Notes: generated from the sequence alone by a model not told the origin. A stretch of 64,000 nucleotides of DNA from Maioricimonas rarisocia (GCF_007747795.1 NZ_CP036275.1:3271001-3335000); one strand, 5' to 3'; numbered from the stretch's first letter, positions 37,001 through 45,592 are shown. A program made the numbers and translations.

Positions 37001-39113
37001 GGCCGATCGGCTGGATTTCTCCGGGCCGAACATTCGCCAGGTGAGGTCCGACGCACCGGCGGATGGCCGCATTCGCTGGACTCTGACGACCATCGAACCG
37101 GTGCGCGGTCGTTATCTCGTGACGGCAGCCGCAACCCAGCCATTGCCGGATGACAAGCTCGTGCGTCCGCTGGATGTGCGGTTCGAACAACCGGCCGACG
37201 AGGCGGGATCCGAGCTGGAAGGACAGCGTCAGTACGCCATTCTCGTGAATCTGTCGGCCCAGCGGCTGACCCCGGTCGACGTCAATGCGATCGAAACGGT
37301 TCGCGTTGAGGACCTGCCGATCCGGCTCGATAACTCGCTCGTGCAGCAGGCGTTCGACATTGTCCGGGTTCGCCCCGGGCAGTTGCCGGTCTGGCAGATG
37401 GAACGCTTCGACACCCAGCAGGGTGCCGCCGCGACCGTCACCGACGCCGAACTGCTGACCGTCCTGGCACACGACGGGTCGTGGCGGACGCGAGCCATCT
37501 ACACGGTTCGCAATCGCGGCCGACAGTTTCTGGCGCTGCGCGTCCCGGAGGGGATGCGGATCCTCTCGGTTTTCGTGCGCGGGGAGCCGTCGCGAACGGT
37601 GACGACTGAGCTGGATGATGAAACGATCCATCTCGTGGCACTGCCGCAAACGAGCGTCTCCGACCTGTCGTTTCCGGTCACGATGATGTTCTCCGGTCAG
37701 GTCGCCGGGGGGGATCTCGATCGGTTCCGGTTGCGGGGACGCGCTGTCCGATTGCCGGCCCCGACGGTCGTCGGCGCCCGCGCGTCGGAATCGCAGACCG
37801 GCTCTGAAGAGTTCGGGCTTCCGGTGGTTCAGACCCGCTGGACGGTCTATCTGCCTGAGGATCTCGATGCGGCACCGGTGCGCGAGCCGGGAGCCACGAA
37901 TCTCACGTGGCATACAGACAGTGATTCGTGGATCGACTACGAGATGCGGCGGCTGACGCAACTGAAAGCCGAGGTCAGCGAATTGACCCGCATTGCCAAG
38001 AGTGAGCGATACAGTTCCCGGCAGCGTGCGCAGGCCCGCAGCAATCTCAAGCAGCTTGGACTGGCGGTCCACGACTACTACGACCTGGGAGATCGCGGCC
38101 GCCAGGCGTCCTCGCAGTCTCGTGAGGACTTCGAATCGTTCCGCAAGGAGGTTGCGGAAGAAGCGATCACGAACGCCGGCATTGTTCTCGATGATGCCAC
38201 CCGAAGCGTGAACGATTTCGATTCCGATGCCGACGGTCTGCAAGTCGAGGATGGACGCCGCTACATCGTCACTCAGAACAGCATGATCTTCGACAACAAT
38301 TACGGCATGACGCCGCGAGGCGAGTCGATTGGCGGGGATGCCTCCGGGACCTTCACGTTTTCCGGCAAGGGGGCCGCGCTCGAGAGAGCCGAAAAGGGAA
38401 AGGCAAGTGAACTCTCGAGTTCCCTGGGACGCAATTCCCGCTCGGAACTCCGCAGACAGCTGGAAGGCCAGGCGCTGTTTGGGAATGAGTCGCAGATTCG
38501 AAGTGGGCGAGAGCTTCAACTGAACGGTCGGGACGCGTTCCAGCGCCGGTTCCGGGAAAGGGAGATCGAGCAACTGCAGGAATCTCTGTCGTTGCAGGTC
38601 CAGCAACAGCAGCAACTCGAAGCGGAGCCATTCTCACTGCAGCAGGCCGGGCAGATGCCGGCGTTCGGCAGGGACGTTTCCGTGGCCGGAACGATTGTCG
38701 GGGATCTGCAGGGGCTTGGCGGCGGAGGTGTGCCGGCCCCGTGGACCAGTGCGGGAGGGCTCTCACTGGAGATGGAACTGCCGCAGACGGGCCGCGAACT
38801 GGTGTTCACCAAGGTTGGCGGTGACCCGGTGCTGACGCTCTCGGTTCGCCCCCGCGAGACGGTCACGATCGGACTGCGCAGCGTCTGGGCCATCCTGGGC
38901 GTGGTGGTTGTCGTCTGGCTGGCCATCAGCATTGGACGCGCCGGTGCCGCCGGCCGCGTGATGCAGCGAATTCCGATCCTGCTGATCGTCGTCGGAGGTC
39001 TCGGGTTTCTGCTGCTCGGCGAACTGCGACCGCCGGCCCTCGGCCTCTTCCTGCTGGGCGGACTGATTGCCGCAATCCAGTACGTCATTCGGACGCGGAC
39101 GCAGCGCGCCTGA
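31017..39113 (+). CDS. Giant two-unit envelope protein B (2698 aa)
   Basis: One uninterrupted 2698-codon frame. A signal peptide (about 1-41) leads to a first module opening IYVPVEDLDAVLN. Helices at about 973-1015 are followed by a Gly-rich linker and helices at about 1268-1345. A second signal-peptide-like stretch (about 1353-1376, ending AIGAEP) then precedes a second module opening VIVPYEAGTD...ILVPHDLFLKLW. The second half shares PQNVSRETGQIGV with protein A and ends with two or three helices (about 2620-2695). The architecture suggests fusion of two ancestral secreted proteins. Near 1003-1026 and 2335-2356 are words resembling the planctomycete DUF1559 pseudopilin signature. No catalytic motif was seen. 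It probably forms an envelope scaffold with protein A. Confidence 0.8.
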   Translation: MSLQRFPFRPAHMRARVCHSITLLLAVAGLMFSVGGTARSADDLPAPRRIYVPVEDLDAVLNRDRKGVLLPQDEFNDLYRQASEVLETRPNLPQTVVVSSGSYQATINGDRLELTGTVRFRQFVDDWCRVILPAGGLGVEQAELDGEPARIGRGKQHPNVLVLYSREEGEHTLEVTFSAPLVGVGSDRIADFELFNAPTGTLSFELPAGKFLVIDGLQLKRPADSDQSAEYEIAIGGRKRIQLRVTERQTQARGDVLTFASTAYGVRVAPGEVTWSATTQLQVYGQTLDRLVCTIPRELEITAVDSNGLESWELGDVEGDDERTSITLTYRQPFDGSRRIEFRGVVEPAADDVWYVPGLSYSNITAHTGSVLVTYPAGVRVQLEEIARARPTTAPGSDDGAGGRLRYEIWQDDFRLGFRTEAKQREVHAAMTNVLDINRGGLDLYASVNVETLFAPLFDVRLTLPAEWEITETVVAGQSVQWQLVPLEAGLHQVRIPLSTPLPVGQSVAVQLVAHRDLEDWPVEATPVRIALPEVRLPQADIVEALFGIVADSELNLLPIDIEGLDPARQSDLALLNNKLSAVGREVRLGYTYQDTVFSGQIEVSRKPTQVSARSVTHFRIGRETVFTHWESRVTISGGGRRDIEVSVPESAGTDLRFHVIASAPAGRGAGVRIVEQQPQDPANGRRIWTLRFDRRVLGTVRVAVDIRSARGDVATLSVPELTLPGVELESGFIAVEAAADQRLRFNALGSDGQPLREVDPVDFPRSSYQPQERVVAGFAYTRPGWQVAVATTRFDPDAVPTAVVHALSLESVLAEDGQFQHVADVTFTAVGVQAIRVRLPEPSRLWSTSLDGAPVEVRRGDDAYLIPLTPADDPTGQRRLELFYETAVPPLESPGELRQASPRFAVVGGDGTEQPIEILEQSWQLHHPPDLLLLHSEGQFRATDEPRPDSILWQIREALEAPSPRDIAVSAGVLVVAASVLFLLALGIARFGCLGSVVTSIVLGVILVALMMPATQRAREAADMALYDTEETATVAQPQAESSNAVDSPQQWAAPAGGEAPAEGMRFSGEAEGDDRGVIVQNGAMPAPVDQKAETRDRNANGAVDRAGRQQSFFESGLDEYGAVPQPAARPESRPAMAGEPLSDMSAPQLQTPERAPAAPGMGGAGGGFGGGGGLGGAMDGDVGGRAGAIADYADVDAEEEALGEAPIAAGFVGGFGAGRGALLSLTLKLDPPPDSVTREFRYFGAGTAAAEEALQLTVADERDGRMLTLAVAAATVVLFWLGGLVNLTRMVPLMVLVAGLPVALLTVVPASLLFVLDGLFLGGLASLILWTVVSVCRACASFGRRWSSHRTISTGILLATTLAASMVSGRAIGAEPAAPPATPDSLIGVPHVIVPYEAGTDPKTAERILVPHDLFLKLWNATHPEDRATGEAPEESLLSEALYSARLETAGDETRVAVSARYVVHNLTQESVRIPLPLGKVALEAAELDGEPAPLITEEETSSVVVSEPGRHVLDVTFSVPAEVTGPAGRFTLPLRAVPTGRLSFELPDVEDLVVRVNGGQSTYRLRTVDGDRVIETPVDQGGDLTVSWQPRATSGSAQGIVHVDSSTAARVTDAGLELTRSISINVRQGALADISFALDEGLGVKRIAGPDLGGWQIDDEGDARSLRVIFRREIDADTTLTIELYYPLTLTDEPAQLQFPQLVPQNVSRETGQIGVLASDRYVVRSGNVQGARQINVDQFRLPDGVTADGDKVRFAFRFAARPIEVPFTVSRSETETRVAVHHGVDVGLRKVRTTSRMFFEVRGAPRASLTVALPEGYLPVEVAADFLVDWYISEADGGRELTVEFDQPRSGGITILLDGHVPRDQGDDSVSIELPQPLDVARQSSRAGIWIDDTYATSITSTGDWQSIAPDELPVELLQLQSTAPRLAFRSSTLSPEPVQVDLSRTTPLLSADALTLIAVSDTAINYGLTLQWQIERAATDTLVFTTSEWLADRLDFSGPNIRQVRSDAPADGRIRWTLTTIEPVRGRYLVTAAATQPLPDDKLVRPLDVRFEQPADEAGSELEGQRQYAILVNLSAQRLTPVDVNAIETVRVEDLPIRLDNSLVQQAFDIVRVRPGQLPVWQMERFDTQQGAAATVTDAELLTVLAHDGSWRTRAIYTVRNRGRQFLALRVPEGMRILSVFVRGEPSRTVTTELDDETIHLVALPQTSVSDLSFPVTMMFSGQVAGGDLDRFRLRGRAVRLPAPTVVGARASESQTGSEEFGLPVVQTRWTVYLPEDLDAAPVREPGATNLTWHTDSDSWIDYEMRRLTQLKAEVSELTRIAKSERYSSRQRAQARSNLKQLGLAVHDYYDLGDRGRQASSQSREDFESFRKEVAEEAITNAGIVLDDATRSVNDFDSDADGLQVEDGRRYIVTQNSMIFDNNYGMTPRGESIGGDASGTFTFSGKGAALERAEKGKASELSSSLGRNSRSELRRQLEGQALFGNESQIRSGRELQLNGRDAFQRRFREREIEQLQESLSLQVQQQQQLEAEPFSLQQAGQMPAFGRDVSVAGTIVGDLQGLGGGGVPAPWTSAGGLSLEMELPQTGRELVFTKVGGDPVLTLSVRPRETVTIGLRSVWAILGVVVVVWLAISIGRAGAAGRVMQRIPILLIVVGGLGFLLLGELRPPALGLFLLGGLIAAIQYVIRTRTQRA

Positions 39114-39160
39114 TCTTCAGACGCGCTGGTCGTCGTCGTCAGAACCGTTCGACCGAACGA

Positions 39161-39997
39161 TCAGAACCCGTAGCGGGCGTTCGACGGATCGAAGTCGATG
39201 TCCTCGAGGTCGACGTTCGTTTCCAGGTCGAGGTACAGGTAGTCCTCGATCAGCGGTGCCCGATCACCCTGCCGCGCGGGAAAGCCGTACTGCTGAACGC
39301 GAATCGGCAGACCGCTGTCGGCATCGAGGTAGAGCCGCGTCATCTGGAACTTCGTTTCGGGGCGACGCGAAGCGTGGGTGCTTTCGATCACCTTGCAGTG
39401 CAGCTTGCCGACACGCGCCTTGGGGAAGTAATTGACACTGATGTCGTCGAGCTTCGTTTCCGAGAGCCACTGCTGCATGACGGTGTCGACCATGGTCCGC
39501 ATGCCGAGCATCGTCAGCGGATACCGGTTCTCTTCCATGGCCAGCTTGCCGTTGGGATCGAGGGAGATCGTTCCCACCAGCGAGGCCAGGCCGACTTCAT
39601 GAACGAGCAGCTTGCCTCCGTTGCGGTTCGCGACGTACAGCACTTCCCGACCGGCATGAGGCTCGAGGAACTTGAGGTACACGCTGAAGGGCTTCTCGCG
39701 GAGCTTGAGCTTCATCCGGCTGCTCGTAAGCCGGCGGCCGATCACCTCGCTCTTCACGAACGTGGCCTCGTAGTCCTCGACCGCATCGAGGCGATCACGG
39801 CTGCGGGCGGCCATCTGCAGGGCGGGAACGAGCGGGTGTTCGGAAGGAGCTTCTTCGATGCGGGCGGCGATTCGCGAGTCGGCCATCAGGGCCGATCCGA
39901 CCCAGGCCCCGGCCAGCAGTCCCGTTGCCGTTTGCGCCGTCGTCCGCAACCAGTTGCGACGTGTGGTGGCCTCGATCGCTTCTCGCATGTTCTGCAT
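39161..39997 (-). CDS. DUF1571 protein, LolA/LppX-like fold suspected
   Basis: A 278-aa exported protein. The N-terminus RRNWLRT followed by a hydrophobic stretch resembles a Tat-type or ordinary signal sequence, with processing after about residue 40. The body matches the planctomycete DUF1571 family: DRLDAVEDYEATFVKSE, then LREKPFSVYLKFLEP and GREVLYVANRNGG, and RLYLDADSGLPIRVQQY near the end. The alternation of strands is like outer-membrane lipoprotein-sorting proteins (LolA type), so lipid or lipoprotein carriage in the periplasm is an inference. It lies between the giant genes and the TPR/ExbBD genes but on the opposite strand. Confidence 0.82.
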   Translation of the reverse strand: MQNMREAIEATTRRNWLRTTAQTATGLLAGAWVGSALMADSRIAARIEEAPSEHPLVPALQMAARSRDRLDAVEDYEATFVKSEVIGRRLTSSRMKLKLREKPFSVYLKFLEPHAGREVLYVANRNGGKLLVHEVGLASLVGTISLDPNGKLAMEENRYPLTMLGMRTMVDTVMQQWLSETKLDDISVNYFPKARVGKLHCKVIESTHASRRPETKFQMTRLYLDADSGLPIRVQQYGFPARQGDRAPLIEDYLYLDLETNVDLEDIDFDPSNARYGF

Positions 39998-40256
39998 GTG
40001 TCCGCCCTGTCTGGAAGTGACTGGAGAGGGTCGGCAAGCAAGCGCGACGCGGGCCTGCGTGAGTGCAGGTGAGATCCGGTTGCCGACGTCCTTCGCTTAG
40101 GTCTTCGGCAGAGCGGGCGCATCGGCTTTGAACCGAAGCGCCGCTGCGGATGAAAAGTCGCAACAGGATGCCGATCAGACCGAACAGGGCATTCGGCGCC
40201 TGGGGGGACATCCGTGGCGGGCGTCCGCGAGAGGCGGATCGCGAAAAGAAGGAAAA

Positions 40257-40330
40257 AGGTGCCGGGCGGATTCGAACCGCCGAATAACGGATTTGCAATC
40301 CGTCGCCTTAGGCCACTTGGCTACGGCACC
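40257..40330 (-). tRNA. tRNA-Cys (anticodon GCA)
   Basis: A 74-nt cloverleaf on the minus strand. The acceptor stem is GGTGCCG with CGGCACC, the anticodon stem-loop is ACGGATTGCAAATCCGT with anticodon GCA, and the T-arm is GGCGGTTCGAATCCGCC. The discriminator base is U, as expected for cysteine tRNA. The CCA end is not encoded. Confidence 0.95.
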
Positions 40331-40809
40331 GGTGTACAGAAGTATTTCGGCAGAGGCGGGTCGCCGACATGACCGAAATAGCAGGCAGAATCGAAATCAC
40401 TCCAGCGAGCGGTTCACTCTGCCAATCCGGAACAGGTCCTCCAGACGCCCCAGATGCTATTGAGCCCTGCAGAATCGGTCAAGCGTACGCCGGCCGTCTC
40501 GCAGGAAGACGTCGGAGGCCACCGGCCTCAGGTCCGGACACGCCGAACCGCTGTTGAGATCGGCTCGCAAATCTCGTTTCTCCACCGCAGATTGGAAGAA
40601 TTGTGACGAATTCTCTGCGAGTCGAAGTGGTAAAGCGGTGACGGGGCGGCAACTTGCTTCCCCGGAATGTGAGAGATATCCTCAAACAGGACGCCCGCAA
40701 CGGGCAGACACATTCTCACGGACGTTGTCTCGCGATGATTGCCGCTCTCGCAATCGCTCACCGGGGCAGCACGAACATCCTCGTCGCTCCAATGTCTGGA
40801 CGCTGTCGC
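40331..40809. other. 479-bp region upstream of the large repeat protein
   Basis: The region between tRNA-Cys (minus) and the TPR gene (plus) should hold promoters in both directions. Open frames inside have no protein character. A short inverted repeat GAGGCC-ACC-GGCCTC (40515-40529) lacks a T-tract and is not a terminator. Nothing else was recognised. Confidence 0.5.
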
Positions 40810-43800
40810 ATGATGAGTTCCCGGAGTGCCGCACTGGTCACCCTCGGCCTGCTGATTCTGGCAGGGCTGACCCGTCCGGCTCATGCTGCCGAACCATATC
40901 TCGAATTCGTGCAGGGGCTGCGGGAACGCGGTTACTACGACGTGGCCCTTCAGTATCTGGGCGAGATCGAACAGGACGCCAACCTGCCGCAGGATGTCCG
41001 CGATCGCATCCCCTACGAGCGGGGCGTGGTGCTGCTCGAAGGAGCCCGCCGCCTTAACAATCTCGACGAGCAGCGGAAACAGCTCGACAAGGCGCAGGCG
41101 TCGTTTGAACAATTCGTGACCGACGCCCCGCAACATCCTCTGGCCGGCCAGGCCAACACCGAGCGCGGCCGGATCCTGATGGAGAAAGCCCGCGTCGAGA
41201 TCTGGGACGCGGACGATCCGGCGAACGAGGGCAATCGCGATGCGTTCCGCGAACGGGCACGCGGCTACGTGCAGAAAGCCCGCGAGATCTTTCAGGCGGC
41301 ACACGATCAGCACAAGGCGGCCTGGGAGAAGTATCCCGTCTTCATTCCCGAAGAGGAGAAGCAGGCTCGCAACGCCCGGGCCGAGGCCGAAGCCCTGTAC
41401 ATGCAGGCCCAGCTGGATCTCGCGCAGTGCGGCTACTGGGAAGCCCAGACCTACGACCGCGAAAGTGCCAAATGGCGGGAACTGCTGACGCAGGCCTCGC
41501 TCGATTTCGAAGAGATCCACACGAAGTATCGCAGTCAGATTGCCGGACTGTACGCCCGGTTGTGGCAGGGCAAGTGCTTCGAGGAGATGGACGAGATCCG
41601 CATGGCGCTGGGGATCTACAACGAGCTGCTCGAACACGATCCCAACACCGCGTCCATGCAGGCTCTGCAGGACCAGACCCTGCGGTTCCGACTGATCTGT
41701 CTGAATCACGACAAGCGGAAGGACTACCAGCTGGTCGTTCAGGAGGCGACGGACTGGCTGAACGAGGCTCGCTCGCGGGCCCGCACGACCGTCGGCCAGG
41801 GAATCAAGTGGGAACTGGCCCGGGCCCTCGAACATCTCGGCACGGACCGCACCTTTTCGGAAGCCCAGCAGAAGAACTTCCTCTCGCAGGCACTCAATCA
41901 TGCCCGCGCAATCAACCGGTATCCGGGCGAACTCAAGGCACCGTCCGGAGCGCTCATCCAGCGTCTGATGGTCGCACTCGACCGGCCGGAAGGAGATCCG
42001 AAGGACTTCGACACCGCCTACGGTCTGGCCAGCCAGCTCCTGGAAGAAACCAAGTCGCTCAATACGCAGATCGAGCAGGCGATCACGAAGGGACAGAAGA
42101 AGGAAGCGGTCGAACTGCAGACCACGCTCAGGGCGACGGCAGCCGAGATGACGCGGCTGTACGACATCGCTCTGAAACTGGCCGATTCGGGCACCGACGT
42201 CGACCAGGTGATGATCGCCCGACTGCGGCTCGCCTGGGGCTACTTCCTGCAGGAAAAGTTCTACGAATCGGCGACCGTCTCCGGGTATGTCGTGCTCAAG
42301 TACGGCAGCGAATTCGGTGAGATCGCCCGCGAAGCCGCGTTTCTGCAGCTTGTGGCATTCAACCACGCCTATGTGAACGCGCCGCAGGACCAGCGTCAGT
42401 TCGAAACGGACCAGATCATTGCAGCGGCCGAACTGTTGATCGAAAAGTTTCCGAACTCCGATCGCGCGACAGACGCCCGCACGACGGTCGCCAACGTCTA
42501 CTGGAACGCGAAGGACTACGTGAAGGCCGCGGAATGGTGGGCGGCAGTCCCCTCCACTGCGACCGGTTTTGCCAAATCTCAGGTGCAGGCCGGGCAGGCC
42601 TACTGGACCGCCTACACCGAAGCGGTGGGACTTCCCGCGGCGGAGCGGCCTGATGCGGAAGCGCTCAGCGACCTTCGCGACAAGGCCGAGACGTTCATTG
42701 CGAAGGGCGTCGCGGAGTTCGAGAAGCAGACTCCCGCGGATGCGTATCCCTCCGAACTGATCCTCGGCAAACTGACGCTCGCGCAGATCCGCAACCTGAC
42801 CGGGGTGTACACGACCGACAAGGAGTCGGGGACGGTCGGCGCCGTCGAACTGCTGACCGCTGAACCGCATGCCGTCACGACCGCCGTCGCGGTACCGGAG
42901 GGCCAGCAGCGTCCGCAGGATCCGAACAACATCAAGAGCAGCAAGATCGCCAGTTTCGCGTACCAGCAGCTGCTGCGGGCCTACATCGGCATGCGTGACC
43001 TCGACAAGGCCCGCGAAGCCCGGGCCAGCCTCGAGAGCGCCGCTGCTGGTGACGATGCGGGAGCCCTCACGCAGGTGTACGTGGCATTCGGCCAGGAACT
43101 GCAGCGGGAACTTGAACAACTCAAGGCGGCCGACGAAACCGAGCGGCTCAACGAAGTGCGGGCCGGGTTCGAGAGCTTTCTGAACGATCTGTTTGCCCGC
43201 AAGGACGGCCAGACATTCAATTCGCTGCTGTGGATCGCGGAAACGTACGCGAGCCTGGGTGAGGCGACCGAAGAGGACCCGACTAAGTCGAGCCAGTACT
43301 TCGACAAGGCCGCTTCGACCTACCGCGACATGCTCGAGCGGGCCGCTGCCGACAGCACGTTCTTCTCCAAACCGCAGCAGGAATCGGTCGTGAAGCTTCG
43401 GCTGGCCGATTCCCGCCGCCGTCAGGGAGATTTCGAGGCGGCCGAGCAGGTGATGCTCGAAGTCGTCGCCGAAAACCCGAACGTACCCAACGTCCAGTTT
43501 GAAGCGGCCCGCCTGTACCAGGACTGGGCGGCGAGCGGTCAGGTCGACGCCTGGCAGAAGTACGAGACCGCGATCGACGGTCGCAGCGAACCGGCACCCG
43601 TCTGGGGTTGGGCCAAGACCGCTCAGTTGCTGCAGCGGAACCTGATGGTCAATCGGGGGGACGAGAAGCTCGAACAGATGCATCTCGACGCCCGGTACAA
43701 CCTCGGCGAATCGTACTATCAGTTTGCCCGCGAACAGTCGGACGATGCCGCTCGCGAGAAGCTGCTCGAGAAAGCGCACTACGCGGTCGAGGCGTTCGTG

Positions 43801-44178
43801 CGGATCTCCGGCGACCTGCCGGACGAGGAGTTCGAGCGGTTCGACGAACTCTACCAGAAGATCCTGGCCGATCAGGGACAGCCGGTCGTTTCGCTGGCCG
43901 AGGTCGTTGGGACCGGACCGGCCGCGAAGCCTGCCGATGGAAAGCCCGGCCCCGCAAAGACGGCACAGGCGACGCAGACCGCTGCCGAGGGAGCCCCGCG
44001 TGAGTCCGGCGGGACGAACATGCTGATGGTCATTCTGCTGCTCGTCGTGGGGGCCGGAATGGTGGGCGGCATCTACTACATGTCGGTATCACAATCGAAG
44101 AAACGCCACGCGGCCGTTGCCGCTGCGGCGGAGAAGTCCGGGGGCAAGCCCCGGCGGCGCTCCAAAGCCCGTGTCTGA
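40810..44178 (+). CDS. Large secreted TPR-like repeat protein with C-terminal membrane helix
   Basis: About 1122 aa from the ATG at 40810, chosen because a clean signal peptide follows (MMSSRSAALVTLGLLILAGL, cleavage after AHA). The mature protein is almost all helical, with degenerate TPR-type pairs such as ALQYLGEIEQDANLPQ, AQASFEQFVTDAPQHPLAGQ and EMDEIRMALGIYNELLEHDP. A single helix (TNMLMVILLLVVGAGMVGG) near the C-terminus is followed by a basic tail (KPRRRSKARV), so the bulk is periplasmic and the tail cytoplasmic. It is 67 bases upstream of the next TPR-like gene and heads the ExbB/ExbD cluster. It likely gates or scaffolds the motor, by analogy with TPR partners of Tol/Exb-type machines. 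Confidence 0.82.
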   Translation: MMSSRSAALVTLGLLILAGLTRPAHAAEPYLEFVQGLRERGYYDVALQYLGEIEQDANLPQDVRDRIPYERGVVLLEGARRLNNLDEQRKQLDKAQASFEQFVTDAPQHPLAGQANTERGRILMEKARVEIWDADDPANEGNRDAFRERARGYVQKAREIFQAAHDQHKAAWEKYPVFIPEEEKQARNARAEAEALYMQAQLDLAQCGYWEAQTYDRESAKWRELLTQASLDFEEIHTKYRSQIAGLYARLWQGKCFEEMDEIRMALGIYNELLEHDPNTASMQALQDQTLRFRLICLNHDKRKDYQLVVQEATDWLNEARSRARTTVGQGIKWELARALEHLGTDRTFSEAQQKNFLSQALNHARAINRYPGELKAPSGALIQRLMVALDRPEGDPKDFDTAYGLASQLLEETKSLNTQIEQAITKGQKKEAVELQTTLRATAAEMTRLYDIALKLADSGTDVDQVMIARLRLAWGYFLQEKFYESATVSGYVVLKYGSEFGEIAREAAFLQLVAFNHAYVNAPQDQRQFETDQIIAAAELLIEKFPNSDRATDARTTVANVYWNAKDYVKAAEWWAAVPSTATGFAKSQVQAGQAYWTAYTEAVGLPAAERPDAEALSDLRDKAETFIAKGVAEFEKQTPADAYPSELILGKLTLAQIRNLTGVYTTDKESGTVGAVELLTAEPHAVTTAVAVPEGQQRPQDPNNIKSSKIASFAYQQLLRAYIGMRDLDKAREARASLESAAAGDDAGALTQVYVAFGQELQRELEQLKAADETERLNEVRAGFESFLNDLFARKDGQTFNSLLWIAETYASLGEATEEDPTKSSQYFDKAASTYRDMLERAAADSTFFSKPQQESVVKLRLADSRRRQGDFEAAEQVMLEVVAENPNVPNVQFEAARLYQDWAASGQVDAWQKYETAIDGRSEPAPVWGWAKTAQLLQRNLMVNRGDEKLEQMHLDARYNLGESYYQFAREQSDDAAREKLLEKAHYAVEAFVRISGDLPDEEFERFDELYQKILADQGQPVVSLAEVVGTGPAAKPADGKPGPAKTAQATQTAAEGAPRESGGTNMLMVILLLVVGAGMVGGIYYMSVSQSKKRHAAVAAAAEKSGGKPRRRSKARV

Positions 44179-44245
44179 AACGTTCACAGATCTTCTGTCG
44201 GACCGGACCGTGCCGGCGTCGTTGATTTCGGGAGCACAGCAAACG

Positions 44246-45316
44246 ATGAAGCGGAATACCCTGCCCCGATTGCTGGGGCTGTTCGTCGGTCTGGCGATCG
44301 TCGGCAACCCGGCCTGGGCCGTCGACTCCGTCACCCGCCGGAGCACCGAGAAGATTGCCGCCGGAGAAGTGACTTCGGTCACCCGGGACGAAGTGGTCGT
44401 CACGCCGAAGGTCGGCTCCGCCACTACGATTCCCGCCAACGACATCGTCAAGATCGAGTGGGAAGGGGCTCCTCCGGCCCTGAACCTGGCCGTCGGTCAG
44501 GAACTGGGCGGCAACCTGGCAAATGCCCTGAATGGCTACAAGGAAGCACAGGAGGAGGCCGGCAGTTCGTCGAATTCGAACATGAAGGCCGACATCCAGT
44601 TCCTCGTGGCCCGGGCGACTGCCCGGCTGGCCATGCAGCAGAACGCCGGATTCGATGAGGCGGCCACGCTGCTCGACCAGTTTGTGGAACGCTACCGCGA
44701 TCACTACCGGTTCTACGAAGCACAGCTGCTGCGTGGAAACGTCGCCATCGGTCAGGGGGAGTACGGGGCGGCCGACTCGGCTTTCAGCAGTGTCAGTCGA
44801 TCTCCGTTCCCCGACTACCAGATGGCCGCGAAGATCGGTAACGCGAAAACCCTGCTGGCCCGCAAGGATCTTCAGGGAGCCAAATCGGCATTCGACGAGG
44901 TGGCCGGCATGTCGGCCTCCACGCCGCTGGAACTCTCCCGCAAGCTCGAGGCGATGCTCGGGCAGGCAACCTGCCTGCAGATGCAGTCTCAGTACGAGCC
45001 GGCCGCGAAGATTCTCGACGAGGTGATCCGCGAGTCGTCCCCCGACGATACGCAGTTGCAGGCCGAGGCGTACGTCCGTCAGGGAGAGTGTTACTCGGCA
45101 ATTGGCGAGAACACGATGCAGGCCATCATGGCGTATCTGCACGTGGATGTTGTTCCCTCGCTGGCTCGTGAACAGGAGTATCACGCCGAGGCGCTGTATC
45201 AGCTCTCGCAGCTCTGGCCTGTCGTGAATCAGCCGGCCCGTGCCGCCGAGGCCGCCGCCCGGCTCGAGCAGCAGTACCCCGAAAGCGAATGGACAAAGAA
45301 ACTGGGGGGACAGTAG
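44246..45316 (+). CDS. Secreted TPR-like protein
   Basis: A 356-aa protein from the ATG at 44246, where a signal peptide begins (about 1-26, cleavage after AWA). A short beta-rich stretch (about 30-75; DEVVVTPKVGSATTIPANDIVKIEWEG split by turns) precedes helical repeats. These include ATLLDQFVERYRDHYRFYEA, AIGQGEYGAADSAFSSV and KTLLARKDLQGAKSAFDEV, typical of TPR motifs in tol-pal-type periplasmic proteins such as CpoB. The C-terminal repeat ends AARLEQQYPESEWTKKL, resembling YbgF/CpoB tails. It lies between the larger repeat protein and the ExbB channel on the same strand, so a coupling role in the envelope machine is likely. Confidence 0.83.
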   Translation: MKRNTLPRLLGLFVGLAIVGNPAWAVDSVTRRSTEKIAAGEVTSVTRDEVVVTPKVGSATTIPANDIVKIEWEGAPPALNLAVGQELGGNLANALNGYKEAQEEAGSSSNSNMKADIQFLVARATARLAMQQNAGFDEAATLLDQFVERYRDHYRFYEAQLLRGNVAIGQGEYGAADSAFSSVSRSPFPDYQMAAKIGNAKTLLARKDLQGAKSAFDEVAGMSASTPLELSRKLEAMLGQATCLQMQSQYEPAAKILDEVIRESSPDDTQLQAEAYVRQGECYSAIGENTMQAIMAYLHVDVVPSLAREQEYHAEALYQLSQLWPVVNQPARAAEAAARLEQQYPESEWTKKLGGQ

Positions 45317-45592
45317 GGGGCGCGACGGCCGCGCGACCGGCGAATTCGCCAGAACCGGAGAGGATCGATGCTGTTCTCTCCGGCCCGACATGTCTGTCGC
45401 AGGTGTCGCTGTCGTCTTCTTTCAAACATGGTATTCGGTTGAGCAGTCACATAGAATCTCGCTCTCTGATCCAGAGACGCCGTTTCATGTGGCCATGAAT
45501 CACCGATCGGTCCTGGGCGGACGGAATCCCGCCGGCCTGGTTGCCGCGTCGATCTCTTTCAAATCAAACGTCGTGAAGTTCTGGAGACACTA

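Noticed and set aside
36147..38615. An 822-codon minus-strand frame inside giant protein B
   Set aside because: Its composition (Arg/Gln/His-rich) is that of an antisense shadow. The plus frame is continuous and shares modules with protein A.
40515..40529. GAGGCC-ACC-GGCCTC inverted repeat as a terminator or operator
   Set aside because: The stem is short, the loop is three bases and there is no T-tract; such repeats are frequent by chance at this GC content.
40528..43779. A 1083-codon open frame on the minus strand opposite the large TPR-like gene
   Set aside because: It mirrors the plus-strand gene, lacks domain features, and overlaps tRNA-proximal non-coding sequence at its end. The plus-strand product has a signal peptide, helical repeats and an operon context. 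Long antisense frames are expected in GC-rich coding sequence.
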